DNA from: Callipepla californica brunnescens
Lineage: Eukaryota; Chordata; Aves; Galliformes; Odontophoridae
DNA length: 64,000 bases
Direction: 5' to 3'
NCBI GenBank assembly: GCA_023055505.1
Contig: JALIRH010000002.1
Span: 1,984,001-2,048,000 of the forward strand
Part shown: piece after piece, positions 1-13,818 of the stretch
Layout: every line of letters begins with the position of its first letter
Position numbering within the stretch: position 1 is the stretch's first letter
Notes under the pieces: generated by a model
The model's database searches: none
The model's input: only the letters and a program-made list of their open reading frames with translations
Told to the model about the DNA's origin: nothing
Position numbers and translations under genes: made by a program

Positions 1-754
1 TAATATCTCGTTATTTTTACCGCTCACTTGTTAAGATTTACAGGAACTCTCTTTTACACAGACCACAGTAGAAAGCTTATCTCTTCTTCTGAGATGTCTC
101 CTTGTATGAAAGAAAACATGGATGGTCTATCATAAATCAGTGGTTTATGTATATAGCTCAATCCTACCCCAATCACAGCTTAGGAATTTGGTGAGTGAAG
201 TGATTTGCTTATTGGGTAGATCCCCTGCTATTGCAAATTGGTGTAGGTAAGTGACTTCAGTGTTGATTACCATCAGCTGTGCATAAACTGACTTCTCCTT
301 TTGAAGGACTTTCAGACACCTGTGAAAATACCCGTGAACAACATTTCTTTGGTGCACGGCTTTCCTCTCCCTAGGGTGTTTTGCAGAAGAAAAGTTATTT
401 TGCAGCCATGCAAAATTCTGCCAGCTTGGAGCATCTTTCCACACTTTTTCTTCTTGTCCACCTCTGCAAGATAGCATGTTGTTCCTCTATACCATAATCC
501 AGTCATCCAAGCCTGGTATTTGGAACAGTAGTACTCTGATGAGGGGAAAAGCAATCAGATGAGGAGGAGACTTCATGGAAGTGTGGTCCTTGTTGCAGGC
601 AGCTGAGGAGCAGAAGGAATTTGGGGCCTGGAAGCTTTACAGCACAGGTGGTCTACACCAGACTAGAGCACAAGAATGATGTTCCCCAGTGATGTCATCA
701 CCTCATTATAGGAGACAGTAGCATATCAGTGTCATTTCTGATGTCCACAGGGAC

Positions 755-902
755 ATGGTAAAGGCCAGGTTGGATGGAGCCATGAGCAACCTGATCTAGT
801 GCCTGATTTAATGGTTGGCAACCCTGCCCTTGAAATGGGGCTTGGAACTAGATAATCTTCAAGACCCCTTCCCACCTAAGCTATTCTGCGATTCTGTGAT
901 TA
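755..902 (+). mobile_element. CR1 3' fragment
   Basis: The text reads GGCCAGGTTGGATGGAGCC, then ACTAGATAATCTTCAAGACC, and ends CTATTCTGCGATTCTGTGAT. It is a 5'-truncated, non-coding CR1 3' UTR. Confidence 0.85.
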
Positions 903-906
903 TTTC

Positions 907-1012
907 TGGATGTGGTCCTGGGCAGCTTGCTGTAGGTGTCCCTACTTAAGCTGAAGTGTTGGAATGTCTGATATCCAGAAGTGCCCTCCAACCTTAACCA
1001 TTCTGTGATACC
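907..1012 (+). mobile_element. CR1 3' tail, second copy
   Basis: A GTAGGTGTCCCT segment and a tail of CCTCCAACCTTAACCATTCTGTGAT lie directly after the preceding CR1 in the same orientation. The copy is diverged and has lost its central part. Confidence 0.7.
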
Positions 1013-1970
1013 TTAATTATACCACAGCGTACAGTCTGGGCTTCCATCCTCTTCTCCCTGAGCTTCCCTTTCTTTTCTCCATCCCTCCATTTCCCCTGAA
1101 ACAGTAGCATAATTCTGCAGCACTGTGTGTGAGTGTAGTGAGGTTTGGGTTAAACACTGTCATATTAATAACTCTTGCTAATGTTTTTCTCCTGATTCCC
1201 ATGGAGTTCAAGCATCTATTGTTAACGTTCCATCAAAAAGACTGTCACAAAGGCTTTGCAAGAGCAGTGAGAAGCTAGGGCTTTGTTTCACAGGTGGGTT
1301 TTCTCTGTGGGTGTCAGGATGGCACCGTGTTGCAGCAGGGGATGGCCGAGCGGATGGCTTTGTGCTGCGGGCTCTCTGATGCCTGATGACCTCCAAACAA
1401 GTTGAGGCAGGACCCCGACCTCAGAGATCTGGGGACAGGAGTGCTGCTGAAGTGCTACCTGTCTCTTCCACGTAGTTCCCATCTGAAAAACAGAGACACT
1501 GGCACTTGCTGACTGCATTGCATTAGCGCAGTGATAAATTAATCCTTTCCTTCTTAAGTGATGCTAGAGCTAGTAAGTGGTGCCAGCCTGGCAACCTTGT
1601 GTTATTTATTGCCCAGTTCATTGTGCTTCCTAATATCTTGTTTGCTATTTTGGAAGGCATCAATGCATTAGGCAGTGGTTTTCCTCAGGCTGCTCGAGTC
1701 TGTCTGCTGAGCTCATGCGCCAAATATAGGGCCTTGTGAGCTGTACAAGCCACTTTAATTTTTCCCTCTCACACTTGCATTCATCAGTGTTGAACATCAT
1801 TCACTGTCATATTACAGAAAGTGCTTAGGTCTTTCTGATGTTCCTATCAGCCCTTTCCTGTCTTGGCAAGCATGACTACAGAAGGACAGGCTGTTTCTGC
1901 CCCGAGCATTGCCCTCATTGGTTGACTTATACTTCTTCAGCATCCCCCCTTGCCAATACAAGCTGGGAGA

Positions 1971-2330
1971 TGTAAGGCTGTTCAGCCTAGAGAAGAGAAG
2001 GTTCTGAGGTGTCCTGACTTTCAGTATCTGAAGGGGTGCTGTGATAAAGAGGAATCAGACTCTCTTATCTGGGTCTGATGTGGTAGGACAAGGGAAATGG
2101 TTTCAGATTAAAAGAGTGCAGGTTTAGAGTGAATGGAAGGAAAAAGTGTTTTTAGGATAAAAGTGGTGAGCAGGTTTCCCATAGAGGTTGTAGATACCCA
2201 TTCCTGGATACTTTAGAGATCAGGCTGGATGGAGCTCTGAGTAACCAAATCTAGCCCTGTTCCATTCAGGGGAGTTGGACTAGATGACCTTTAAAGGTCC
2301 CTTCCAACTCAAATTATTCTTTGACTCTTC
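1971..2330 (+). mobile_element. CR1 3' fragment
   Basis: It begins near TGTTCAGCCTAGAGAAGAG, the CR1 LFSLEKR coding region. It continues through GGGGAGTTGGACTAGATGAC and ends CAAATTATTCTTTGA. The reading frame is broken. Confidence 0.9.
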
Positions 2331-2882
2331 AGTGTACCAGATCTCTGTTATTCATTATTGCATCCTTTTTAGACAGCCACCCTCTCACGGCCCCACACAG
2401 TGGGTATTGCCCTCTGAGTGTAATTTGCCATCCAGCTGACCTACCCCACAGGGTCCATGCTGAGCAGTCCAAAATCCCTCTTCTTGCACCTAGCCATCCA
2501 CTACAGTATTGTGAGAGTTAGCTGCAGTTATGCTTTCTCTACCTATCTACCCTCCAGTTTCAGGCTGTTATAGCAGTCCTGAGTTTATTGATAGCCCTCT
2601 TTCAGGTCCCTGCTGCAAAAGGTCTGACAAAAATTACAGTCATAAACAGTCTTCGACATGTGAATACAGCTTTCATGTTAACATGAATGCAGGACCATCG
2701 TGATGTCAGAGAGATTTTTTTCATCTTGCTTTTGTTGTTTTGTTGATTTTTTTTCCTCACCACTGGCTTCGCTTCCTGGAGCACTAATAAATATATTTAA
2801 CAACAGGGCATCCAGCATAATGCCTAGAGGCAAATGACTGTTAACCTTTTGTTTTGATGGAAACTGACCTACTTCCAGATTT

Positions 2883-2903
2883 TGTTGTTGTTGTTGTTGT
2901 TGT
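2883..2903 (+). repeat. (TTG)n microsatellite
   Basis: About seven TTG units are followed by a T-rich stretch. Confidence 0.95.
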
Positions 2904-4342
2904 TTTCTTTTTCTTTCTCCTGATTTGCTTTTGTACTGACATTGTTCTGTACCTCACTCCAGGGTGGTTACCTTCTATGGTCACCTCAGGAGTGACAACA
3001 TCACAGGCCTTTACAATCTGAAAAAGAATTACATCAACTGTTTTACACTTTCTTTTTCATTTCCACTGAGCTATTGACTTACTTAAAGAATTGCAGGGGT
3101 AAGTGAGCTGTGATTTTACTTACAAAGCCCAGGCTATCGCAGCCTTGCATCTGTTTTGTTGTTTTTGTCCTGTTTTAGCCATTTTACTGTGAAGTGTAAA
3201 GTTTTATTACTCTATTCATCATTCAAGCAGCCAAGACTTTTTTGTAAAGCTCAGTTATTTGTAACCTTCAATCTATAGTAGGGGTTGTTCCTAAGTAAAG
3301 ATTAGATGTTAGTGTTTGCAAGTCAGCTGTTGGATACTGCTCTTCATTAGGACTTCTTACTGCCTGAGCCATGATACCTCTACACTTCCAGTACGTAGAT
3401 TCCTACACATGACTTTAAAGTCTCATAATAAAAGTGTTAAGACTAAAGACTATAGCATACATTTGTTTATTAACAGTAGTGTTGTATTTATTCTACTTGT
3501 AGTTCAAGAGAAGATGCATAGTATTGTCTTGATAATTGTGTACTGATGACTGCATGAGTAAATGCACTTATAAACTGTCAGTCTGTGATAATGAAATTAA
3601 AGAAAAACAATGTCTTGATTTTGATGCGTAGGTTTAATTGAACAAATGAAAAGCTTTCTATTTAGTCATGCCAGGTTTACCTAAGTAATAGCCTGGCAAG
3701 CTGCCCTTTCACCAACGTGACAGTACATTCCACCTATAAAATAGGGGAAAAAATCAATTCTAATGAAAAAAAATAATAATTGAATCTAATGTTAATTGCA
3801 GATCAGTTCAGGAGAAGGAATTTACTTTGTGTTTTAAGAAAGCTAAGTGAAAATGTGAGCAACAGAATGGTTGGCTCATTTCAGGATGAAATTCATATCT
3901 TGGAACTTGCTAGTGAATGATGTAATAATACGACCTGTGATATGACCTTACAGACTAGCGACAGTATTTTGAATTGGGATAGGATTTCTGGAGCTGACAA
4001 AACATTTGTTCTAATTGCAGTGTGCAAATATCTTGCAACCTTAAGGATTTGCAGAGTTCACTTCTACAAATAGGAGACCAACCTGACCACTTTTAAAACC
4101 CCACCTCCTCAAAGGATTTTAATCATCTAAATGTAAGAAAAAATTTCAGTAGTGACGCTGTCTCAAAACTCAGAAGTCTCTTTGCTGGGCCACTGAGCAA
4201 ACCAGGAGCTGCCATTAGGGCGCAAGCAAAATTCAGTCTGAGACAAGCACTAAAACAAAATAATACTTAGTCCTAGTGAAGGGTTTAATCCCAATGTTTC
4301 TTTATGTCCACAGACTGGGGCATATGAAGTTCCACACAAATG

Positions 4343-4559
4343 TGTCTGGGAACTTCTTCAAAGTGCAGTGACAGAGCACTGGCACAGGCTGCACAGAGAG
4401 GTGATGGAATCTCCTTCTCTGAAGACATTCAAGACCTGCCTGGATGCCTACCTGTGCAACCTGGGCTAGGGAGCTGCTTTGGCAGGGGGTTTGGACTAGA
4501 TGATCTCAGGAGGTCCCTCCCATCCAACCCCAGAGTTCTGTGATTCTGTGATTCTTTGA
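4343..4559 (+). mobile_element. CR1 3' fragment
   Basis: GTGACAGAGCACTGGCACAG corresponds to the CR1 ORF2 C-terminus (VTEHWNR region). The copy ends with GACTAGATGATCTCAGGAGG and a doubled ATTCTGTG octamer. It retains an open frame of about 67 codons by chance. Confidence 0.92.
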
Positions 4560-5435
4560 TGCTATGTACCTCTTTCCCTCTTATTGGAAATGAAAAAATG
4601 TTGCTTCCTTATCAAGGAAAAATCTCTTACTTAAAACCACATTTTGATTCTTTTAGTGAAGTAAGATAATTTAGTTCTTCATCCATCACATTTATGATGT
4701 TTTTCTTGGGTTTAAGTCTGGGTATTGATCCAAGAAGGGAACTACTTCAAGACCAGGTTATGTGAAAGGTAGTGGGCATAAGAACAGAAGAAAAAAGAAC
4801 AAAATTAAAATTGGAATGAAGCCCTTCAACTGGCAGCTGTCATCAGCCCTTAGGACAAGTGATAAAATGCTATACTAAAGTAGCTGCAGTGTGAAATGCC
4901 ATTGATAGAATAACGAGGATGGGAAATCACTTTATAAATGTGCTTACCAGGATAAACAGATGTGACTGAGGGCAACTCTGTCATTAAACACTTGAAAGGG
5001 CAAAATTTATGGCAATCCATTTTCTGTGTAATAAATAAATAAACAAACCAAAGGAAAGATACAAAAAAAGAACAACCCAGAGAGTCTTTAGAGAGATATG
5101 AGAGTTCAATGCACATGTCAAGGTGGAAATCAGACCACAAACACCCAGTATTAATAAACCAATTTGAGAGTCCAAGAAATCTAAATTTGGCAGTCTGTCT
5201 TGATGATGAGAAAGAGGGGCCAATTACTGACTATGAGTACTTGGAGAGGGCAGGAGCCACCCTATGAATATCACATTCGTAAGGTCTTTGAGAGTCAAAA
5301 TATGCAAAGGGAGATGAATTTTGATTGTCTGCTGATCTGAGACTGGCTGACTGGTAGATGATCATGGAATCTGCCCAGTTTAACAGATCCTTTAGGCTCT
5401 CTTGAGTAGCTGAAGGTCTCTGCCATTCAAAAAAA

Positions 5436-5882
5436 GTTGTGGACAAGCTGGAGAGTGTCCAAAAAACAGTCATGAAGATGATCAAAGGGCTGAAGAGTAA
5501 GGACTGAAGGATTTGTGTGTTTTAACCCTGGAGAAGAAAGTTGGTCCTCATCACAGTATTCAGGTACTTAATGGGTGGTTACAAAGAGGGCAGTGGATCT
5601 CTCTTTACAAGTAGGCACATGGAGAAGACAAGGGGAAATGGGTACAGGTTACCCTGAGAGAGGTTTCTTCTTCATATGAGAAATAATTTATTATTCTTTT
5701 TAAGTGATGCCCATAAATCACCAAAACAGACTCCCCAGGGATGTGGCAGAATCCCCATCACTGTGGATTTTCAAAATGCAATCGGACAAGGAGATATATA
5801 ATCTCATTTTCCCACAAAAAGTTGGACCTAATGATCTTTTGAGGTCCTTTCCAGTGTGAGCTACTAACAGCTCTATGATCTC
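5436..5882 (+). mobile_element. Old CR1 3' fragment
   Basis: The segment AAGCTGGAGAGTGTCCAAAA matches the CR1 LERVQRR region. It is followed by LEKR-like and NRLP-like (CAGACTCCCCAGGGATGTGG) stretches and a GATCTTTTGAGGTCCTTTCC tail. It is clearly diverged and frameshifted. Confidence 0.78.
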
Positions 5883-7805
5883 TGGCATTTGAGACAGCAA
5901 AGAGGATGCATTCATCAGTGTTCAGCAAGAGACAGGGCCTTTGCTAGCATCCTGGTGGAAAGCAGTGATAAGCCAGTGTGCCTTAGGCAAAGCTTGTACT
6001 GAGTCTCATAGGACAAGGGTCTCTACAAGAGATTTCATCAGATAAATGTCTGCTTTCAGTATCTATTAACTGCCCAGGCAACAGCAAACAAATGCAAATT
6101 CATTCATTTTGCTTAAGGAAAGTAAAGCTTTGTTCTGTTTTTATTCTTAATAGCCTCATCTTGTTGACATGTAAGGGAATGTTTTAGTTGCATTGGATTG
6201 TTTGTATACCCCCACCAGTGCTGCTAGCAGGAGATGAGTAGTGGTTGATATGGACTGGACAGAGAAGCTCAATCCAAGGGCTGATGTCAAGTAGTTAACA
6301 AGTTGCAAGGCTGCCAGCATTGTCACCAACCAAAAATCAGAGCAATAACTCAGTTTCCTCTCCTTTACAAGTGGAACTATGAAACTTTGTAGATGGAGGT
6401 CTGAGATACGTAGGCTGACATCACTGAGTATTAATAAAAATACAGATATCTATATTATCTTTATTTCGCTGTACTGTGTGACATATAATCTAGGGTATGA
6501 TGGGTGTTCTCTGTGTTGGAAAATTATTCATTCTGCCAATCTGCCTTGAAGGGTGAAAAAACAATTAGTTACAGTGTTAACAGTAGCTTTTTTAAGATAT
6601 ATGTAGCCCAAAAGTAGCCCGTCAGTCCTTCCAGTTCTCATCCCATACTGCTAGACCCATCCAGCTTTCCCTCTGCTTCGTTCTTTGAGATAGAGGGAGC
6701 TGTGTGTTGTCAGGAATAAACCAAGCCCTCCTCTGTTCAACTCTAGACCCTTACCAAACTCATGTTAATTAAAACAACTCAGTGAAAGCTGATGTGAATT
6801 TACAGGTGAATTTACCCTCTTGATAAAGAGATTAATCTAAATTCTTCAGAATTAGCATTTCCTTTGGGGGAGCATCAAAGGTAAGAAGGCAGGAGAGCTG
6901 TTTGGGCTTTTCTACTGAGTAGCTCCTGATTTTTGTAAGCCCAGGGAAATGTGCTCTGTCACTGCAGACGTGCTTGACAGTTTCTAAGTGCAGACTTCAG
7001 GAGAGGGATTGGTTGTGGTTTGTTTTTGCACACAGCTGATAGATGGCACACTGTTGTAAGGATTCCCTGCCTGCAAATGCTATTGTTGCATGCTAAAGAG
7101 GTGAGATGCTCCTGTCTGATTACTCTCTGTAGCTACTTAATGACAGAAAATGTCTTCATTGCTATTGAAAAGTTGCTTAAAGCTTATTGAGTTTTGCCTT
7201 TTATTTTTGTGGACAGGGATGTTTAGCAGAGCAGAGATTTGCTGAATTTATCTTAACACACAAGAGCTAGGGGAGAGGTGAGTGGTGTAATCAGTTTAGT
7301 GATTCCAGCTGATAGGAAGTTTGTGGCTGCTGTCTGAAATAGTGCATCTCTGTCTGAGTTCTAGGGTTCGTATTGATTGCATTGAATATTAGACAAGCAG
7401 AGTTAAGAGGAATCTTTAAACACCATCAAATCCATCTCGCAGCTCTAAGACAGGATCAACTACCCGAATCATTAACTTCTTGTATGAATGTCTTCTGTTG
7501 CAGTTTAAGCCTGTAAATTTCTGTCCTATCCATGATGGATAAGGAAAACAGATAATTTCCCTGTCGCAGCAGTTTCACTTATTTGAAAAGCCTTATCATG
7601 TCTGATACATGCACTTCAACCTCTTCTATTCTATTGGGCTATGTTTCTGATACCTTTGACCACTCTCCCATGGCTTTTCTATGAGCTTTCTCCAGGTGGC
7701 CCACAAGTTGTGGCTTTACTCCCAGCAATCCTAAGGGCTTTTATTTTTGAGAACTTATTCAGGGATTTTTTTTTCCTATTCAGTTTGTCTAACTGTATTA
7801 CTCTT

Positions 7806-8004
7806 GTATTGGACGAGCTGCCCAGGAAAGTGGTGGAGTCAGTCCCTAGAGGTTTTCAAGTTAAGTGTAGATATGGCACTTAGGGACCTGGGTTAGTGGG
7901 CATGGTGGGGATGGGTTGATGGTTGGACTAAATGTGATGATCTTTGTGATTCTTCATCTTCTGATGAAGGTCTTTTCCAACCTTATTGATTATGATTCTA
8001 TGGT
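7806..8004 (+). mobile_element. CR1 3' fragment
   Basis: It starts at CTGCCCAGGAAAGTGGTGGA (LPREVVE region), has GGTTGATGGTTGGACT and ends TTCCAACCTTATTGATTATGATTCTATGG. A short insertion, about 7945-7970, separates GTGATTCTTCATC from the final tail. Confidence 0.9.
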
Positions 8005-9393
8005 TCATTATTCGTCACTCTTGTTTCTTATTATCTTCCTCAAGTTGAAACAAGATCGGTTTGAATTTTGATTGTGACTTCTGGCAAGCATAAATATTTT
8101 TGAGCTTCACTGAATCTGTGTATTTAGTAACCCTCCTCTCTACTCCAAAATGTTGGATAGTCCGGGATCCTAGACAAATCCATGGAAAACTTATATCAGT
8201 GCATCCTTCCAATCTAGTACCAAAGTAAGGAAAATTACTTTTAAGGCAATCTGCTAATTCTCCCACTAAGTTTTGTACAACTACAAGTCATACATTTCAC
8301 TACTTTTTACAGCAGTTGTACCATTGTCAGCTCATGGTTGATGGTAAGCTGATTAGCCTATAATTCCCAGACTTTGGTATTTTGTTTCTCTCAGATTGTA
8401 TGCTTTCTTTTCAAGTCCTATGGAAATTCACTTGATTCCTTATGAATCTTCAGAGCTAACAGCTCCAAGATTGCTTCAGTTGTTTCTCTGAAATCTTCAG
8501 GTTGGCATTTATGAGTCCCAGACAATTGGAAAATATCTGAATCTTAATCTGAACTCCTCAAGCCTACTGTTTGGCTCTCCATTAACGCTAAACAGAGCCC
8601 AGGGAAGTTTGCTGAACTGTAAAGTAGGTATAGCAGACATCAACATATCATCCACCAACTCTTCTCTATAAATATTAGCTCTGTCCTTTAGGGATTTAAA
8701 TGACCTAGACTATTTTCTTTGTAAGCCTCTCCCCCATCTGACAGTGGCACATAAGCAAAACTGTCAAAGTAAAGTGAATGTTTAATAATTTGAACGAGAG
8801 CTGCTTTGGTCAAAGGGAGAGCTGTTTGTTATTCATAACCAACTGTCATTTCAGTTATTGACTAGCAGTGTCATTCACAGTGCTGCTTAGAGGTGGACAG
8901 AAGATTTTGGAATGTCAGACACCTACTGATGATCTGGTGATCTGCATTCATAAGAGCTATTATATCTGTGCATCTGTTTATCAGTTGTATGCGTGTATGT
9001 GGCACTAGCCTGTTTTTCTTTTTAGAAAGACGTATGCATCTATGGATGCCAAATATTGGCCCATTGTTCTCCAGCCCCAGAATTTTGGGTTCTCCTCCAG
9101 AAAATTGCACTCCTCCCCATTAACGTGTTTGAAATACAGAGTGCCACTTGATAGTGACTTTTTAATTGTTTTCTAAAGGAAGGAAAACCTAGGCTCAAAA
9201 TGATCATCTATTGGCCTTCTGTACATGTGTGCTGTCTTCCTTGTCTTGCTTCTCCTCAGCTCTTACTGGGAAATGACTCTGAAGCCTTCAACTTACAGTG
9301 GTACTGATCTAAAGCAGTAGGTAGTTCCATATGTCTTTGAACAATGAAGGCTGAAATACCAAGTAAGATTATCTTCTGTCTGCCTAGCTAAGA

Positions 9394-9466
9394 AATCATA
9401 GAGTCACTGAATGGCTTGGGTTGGAAGTGACCTCAAAGATCTCCTAGTTCCAATGCCCGGCCATTG
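9394..9466 (-). mobile_element. CR1 3' tail fragment
   Basis: A reversed tail, AATCATAGAGTCACTGAATGG, is followed by TTGGAAGTGACCTCAAAGAT. Only the terminal part is present. Confidence 0.85.
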
Positions 9467-11474
9467 AAAATACGATAAAATTATATGTACTTTTTCCCTG
9501 TGTAAATAACCACGGAGACCAGATTCTTCCAGTAGGTGGCAATAGCAACAAAAAGCCAAAGGAGGAAAGGGTAAGATGTGGAGAAGACACATCAGGGATA
9601 AAGTAAAGCATTGCAACCAGGGTGAAAGACATGACAAAAGCAAACATAGAAGGAGTAGCAGAGTAAATAGTAACTGGACCAGTAGAAGTGAAGGTCTAAC
9701 ATATCTAAAGACCATAACGAAGAGGAACTGATGGGGAGAAACTGCTCTGGATAATGAGATCAATGTGGCTTTGAAACTAGAATGAAGTTATTCATGGCTT
9801 AATAAATAAAACCTGAGAAATCTCAGGCATTTTAGATTGAAAACATAGAGAGAAAATGAAGAAAAACTGTGGACGAGACTCCGGATTTGATCTTGACTCC
9901 ACAAAGGGCAAGCTAAGAGTTAAACCAGGTACTAAACTAAGAGCATTTTCTAAATGCATCTTGACCACCATTCAGCATGAACATATAAATATGTTATCTT
10001 CAGGGCTGGTGGACCAAATTGCATTTTTGGAACATTTTTCTCTGTGGGAACAATGACTCAGAGAATTCTCCCTCTTTGCAGTGCTACTTTCTATTTAGCA
10101 GACTCATCTCACTGGTTTAAATCTACTGCTTTCTGAAGGTGCCTGTCTCCCTCTTGTGCCTACTGAGGAAGCCTAGGGAAACTTTTCTTCTGAGCAACTC
10201 TGGGACTGTAGAGTGTAAGGATTTGCACCTTTCTAATTTCTTTATAGTGACAGAAATGAAGGACTTGTGCTGAGAATCTCAGAGCATATTGCAGAAGTTA
10301 ATAGAAAAACTTTTCCAGACCATTCATACTTTGCAAGTCACACACCTCTGAGATACGAGCAAAACACTGCTCATCAGCACAGTGTAAGTCACTAACATAG
10401 TTTTAACCAAGACATGGGAATTTTCATCTAGAAAATAAATACAGAGAATTGAACAGTAATGCAAATGGCCATACATTTTTCAGAATCTGCCTTAGGCAGT
10501 GTTTATCTGATGGGAAGGTGTGTTAAGAAACAAGAGAGAGCTACTTGGACTAGGTTTTTTCTATTAGAAATTTGGATGAAATCCAAAGGGAAAGAGATGA
10601 GGAAGAAGTATTACAAGTAATTTATGAAGAGAGATTACAGGAATTTACCAACTGCAGGCTCAGAAAGTGCAGCAGTGATTAGTTGAGCCATGATGACTGC
10701 ATTGAGATACTCAATGTGTAATAGCATTGAAAAAAGGATAGAATAATTTAAAACATTAAGCTTGAAAGTAGTAACAAATTACCAGATAGTAACTAGAGAC
10801 AGATAAGTATGAATTAAACATTAAGAGTAATCAATGAGCAATGAGATTAATCATTTTGGATATAATGGATACTTCCAAAAAGAAGCTATCTCGTGTGCAG
10901 AATGGAACCTAAAGCTGTATGAAGGTTGCTCTTGTGTCAGCTCCATCAAGTCTGATTATTACGGGATGTGTGAGCTGTCAAGCCTTCCTTTCCTAAGCCT
11001 CTAGCTGTGCTGTAATTAATTGTCCCTCAGGTGCCTTTACTCAGCATTTATTCTTTTAAGGAAGCTTGCATTATTGGCTGAAAATATGCAAGATGAGCAT
11101 CAACAATATAATCAGCAGTCCACAGAGCTGAAAATTCAAGTTGTCTGCAAAGAACATACTGTTTGTTTTTAGAAATACATAGGACAATATATAGCGAATG
11201 CATTTTCTTTTTACTTGTATAGAGGTGATGTCTTCTCTTTGCCCAGTTTTTACCATTAAGGACCATTTGAAGTTGGGGTAGAATTAGGATATGTGGTGAC
11301 TGTCCTGGGGGCAGAGGACAGACACTTCCAAAATTCAGTGATATCTTCAAGAGGCAGTGTCCTCCCTGCATCAAAACCATGGACTCCACCCGTAATGAAG
11401 TCTGACTTATTTCTAGACTCTATACATATAGAGTGCAGTAGTTCCAGCCATTTTGAACTTGAGAACTGACAATA

Positions 11475-11700
11475 TAGAATCACAGTTGAAGTTGGAAACA
11501 CCAAGGTCATCTAGTCCAACCATTATCCCATCCCTACAATGTCTGATAAACCATGTCCCTCAGTGCGGCATCTACATGCTTTTTGAAAACCTTCACGGCC
11601 AGTGACTCCAATTGCTGTTCCAATACCTCACCACTCTTTCTGAGAATAAATTTTTCCTGATATCCAACCCGAACCTCTTGGCACACTCTAAAAGCAGTAT
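11475..11700 (-). mobile_element. CR1 3' fragment
   Basis: A reversed tail and GGTCATCTAGTCCAACCATT are followed by antisense ORF2 C-terminal sequence (TTCCAATACCTCACCACTCT). Confidence 0.9.
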
Positions 11701-12431
11701 AGCAGAAAATTGTGAAAAAAATTCTGTATACTGTCAGTCTTCTCCTCTCCACCATTTCTTTGTCTTTCCCTTTTCAGTTAAAATTATATATATATAGATA
11801 TTTCTCAAGAGTAGATAGTGCACATAAATAAATGTGAATGCAGCTCATAGATTCAGATCAGACTCTGCAATCAGTATTTTACTTAAGGAAAATAATTGAG
11901 TAGCAATTGATAATACATGACAGTTTAAGATTGCACTAATTGCTTGGTTTCCCAGAACAGTCCTAAAAAGAAAATGTATTTCTCCATTGTATGTTTCTGG
12001 GTAAATGACCCTCATGGAAATAAATCCAGAGTGAAGAATTAATAGTGCTGCAAACAAAGTGTAGAAAAAGTTGGAGTTTTTGTCATAATCTTTGCACTGT
12101 TACCATTTCTGAAGATAACATACTGCCTGCAATAAACTACCTTTCCTGGGGCTGGTATCAGCCAGTGAGATAGATTACAACTACTTCCCACACTGCTTGT
12201 ATTAGTTTATATACGTAAGCCCAGGGCAGAAAGTATGAGATGCTAAAGGAAAAGTCAGTGTGTAAGATACTGAGTTTGGAGTTTGGGTACGAATTTCCAT
12301 ATCTTTGTTCACTTAGTTCTTGGGAGATCTTCTTCTCCTGAACAGCTGCAAAAATGTGTACCTGCAAGTATTAAAATAACTTTAGTTTTTCAGAAGATTA
12401 TGTGTCCCCAACTGGCATTCCTACGGCAAAA

Positions 12432-12455
12432 TAAGTAAATAAATAAATAAAATAG
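12432..12455 (+). repeat. (AAAT)n short microsatellite
   Basis: Several consecutive AAAT units lie in an AT-rich stretch. Confidence 0.9.
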
Positions 12456-13562
12456 GTTGCTGTATGAAGTCATACATCTCCCTTATTGCCATTTGTCACT
12501 GAAGGGACCCATGGCTCATTGGAGCAGTTTGGAAGCTGATATAAAATAGCCGTATAATACAGACTAATAATTCCTGGTGGACAGATATCCACATCATAAG
12601 CTAGTTCATGGTAATTGCATCCAATCAGCGTGTTTATTGTCCAACACTTGTAAAAGACTGAGTGAGCTGTTGCTGATAAAAGATTGTTCTCAGACAGGAC
12701 AGTGGATCATTATGGATGGACAGCTCTTCTCCAATTGATGTGGCTGTTTTTACATCCTGTTTTGTATTTCTTTTTTGCTCTCAGAGTGTCAAAGCAGCCA
12801 ATTTCACAACTCCTGAAGCTGTGACTTGTATTCTAGTTTCTAATGGTTATACAACTTAAGAACTTTTCTTCATCACTAAGCATTTCCAGAATACGAATGC
12901 CAAAATATGAGCAATTGATTATTTCCATTTGCATTTTATTCTTTCTGTGTATTTTATTCATCTGTTGTGACACCAGTCTTCTTGCCCCATAAACATTAAT
13001 ACATTTAGCAATAGAATGGACCCCTTAATGCATCTCCCAGGAAGGTGGGGCAGATGATTTGTGCAAAAAAACACACAGGAAGATTTCTGGCATAGCAGAA
13101 ATGAGAAATAATATTTCTGGCCTGCTAGCCTTTTTCATATGCATTTCAGTGTTTTTTTGGAAACTAGAGGATATTGAACTTCAGTTGCAGAGTAGCTAGA
13201 AACTTGTCTGTATGAGAGCAACACATTGGATTTGTCATTTGGGTGCAAATCGTTGTTCTTTGACATTGTCCAAATAAAGGCATAAACTATGAAGCACATA
13301 AACAACAAATATTAGGTGTGACTGGACTCATGGGCGATGAGCAATTGGGGTCATTATTACTTACCAGTGGAAGAGGAGAGGAGTGGAAATGGAGGAAGGG
13401 CAGTGCATGGCAGAATGTAGAAATGAACCCAATCTCATCCATTACAGATGATTTTTGAAACTATTTGCTCTGCACCTTGACTTTGTTGCATAATTCCTTT
13501 GCTCTACACACAGACGTTGTTTCTTGGTTTTCTGATGGGAATCTTTCTTGCTAGTTATTAAA

Positions 13563-13818
13563 GAATCATAGAACCATAGGATCACAGAATAGTAGAATGG
13601 TTTACAATGGAAGGGACCTCTAAAGATCATCTAATTCAACAGCTTCCAATAAATCAGGTTGCCCATGGCCCCATCCAACCTGGCCTGGACATCTTCAGGG
13701 ATGGGGCATCCATAGCTTCTCTGGACAACCCGTTGCAGTGGCTTTAGAGCCTTCATAGTAAAGAACTTCTATATGTTTAATCGAAGTCTTTCAGTTTAAA
13801 ATCATTAGCCCTTGTCAA
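13563..13818 (-). mobile_element. CR1 3' fragment
   Basis: An expanded reversed octamer tail (GAATCATAGAACCATAGGAT) and GGAAGGGACCTCTAAAGATC are followed by CCCCATCCAACCTGGCCTGG and antisense ORF2 end. Confidence 0.92.

Noticed and set aside
6880..6900. AAAG|GTAAGA donor-like site with TTCTTCAG upstream
   Set aside because: The roughly 31-nt candidate exon has no recognisable coding content; such pairs occur by chance in long introns.
9404..9763. Leu-rich 119-codon minus-strand ORF that looks membrane-like
   Set aside because: Its C-terminal end is a CR1 tail read in antisense, the rest is a purine-rich stretch read as Leu/Phe, and there is no domain or splice context.
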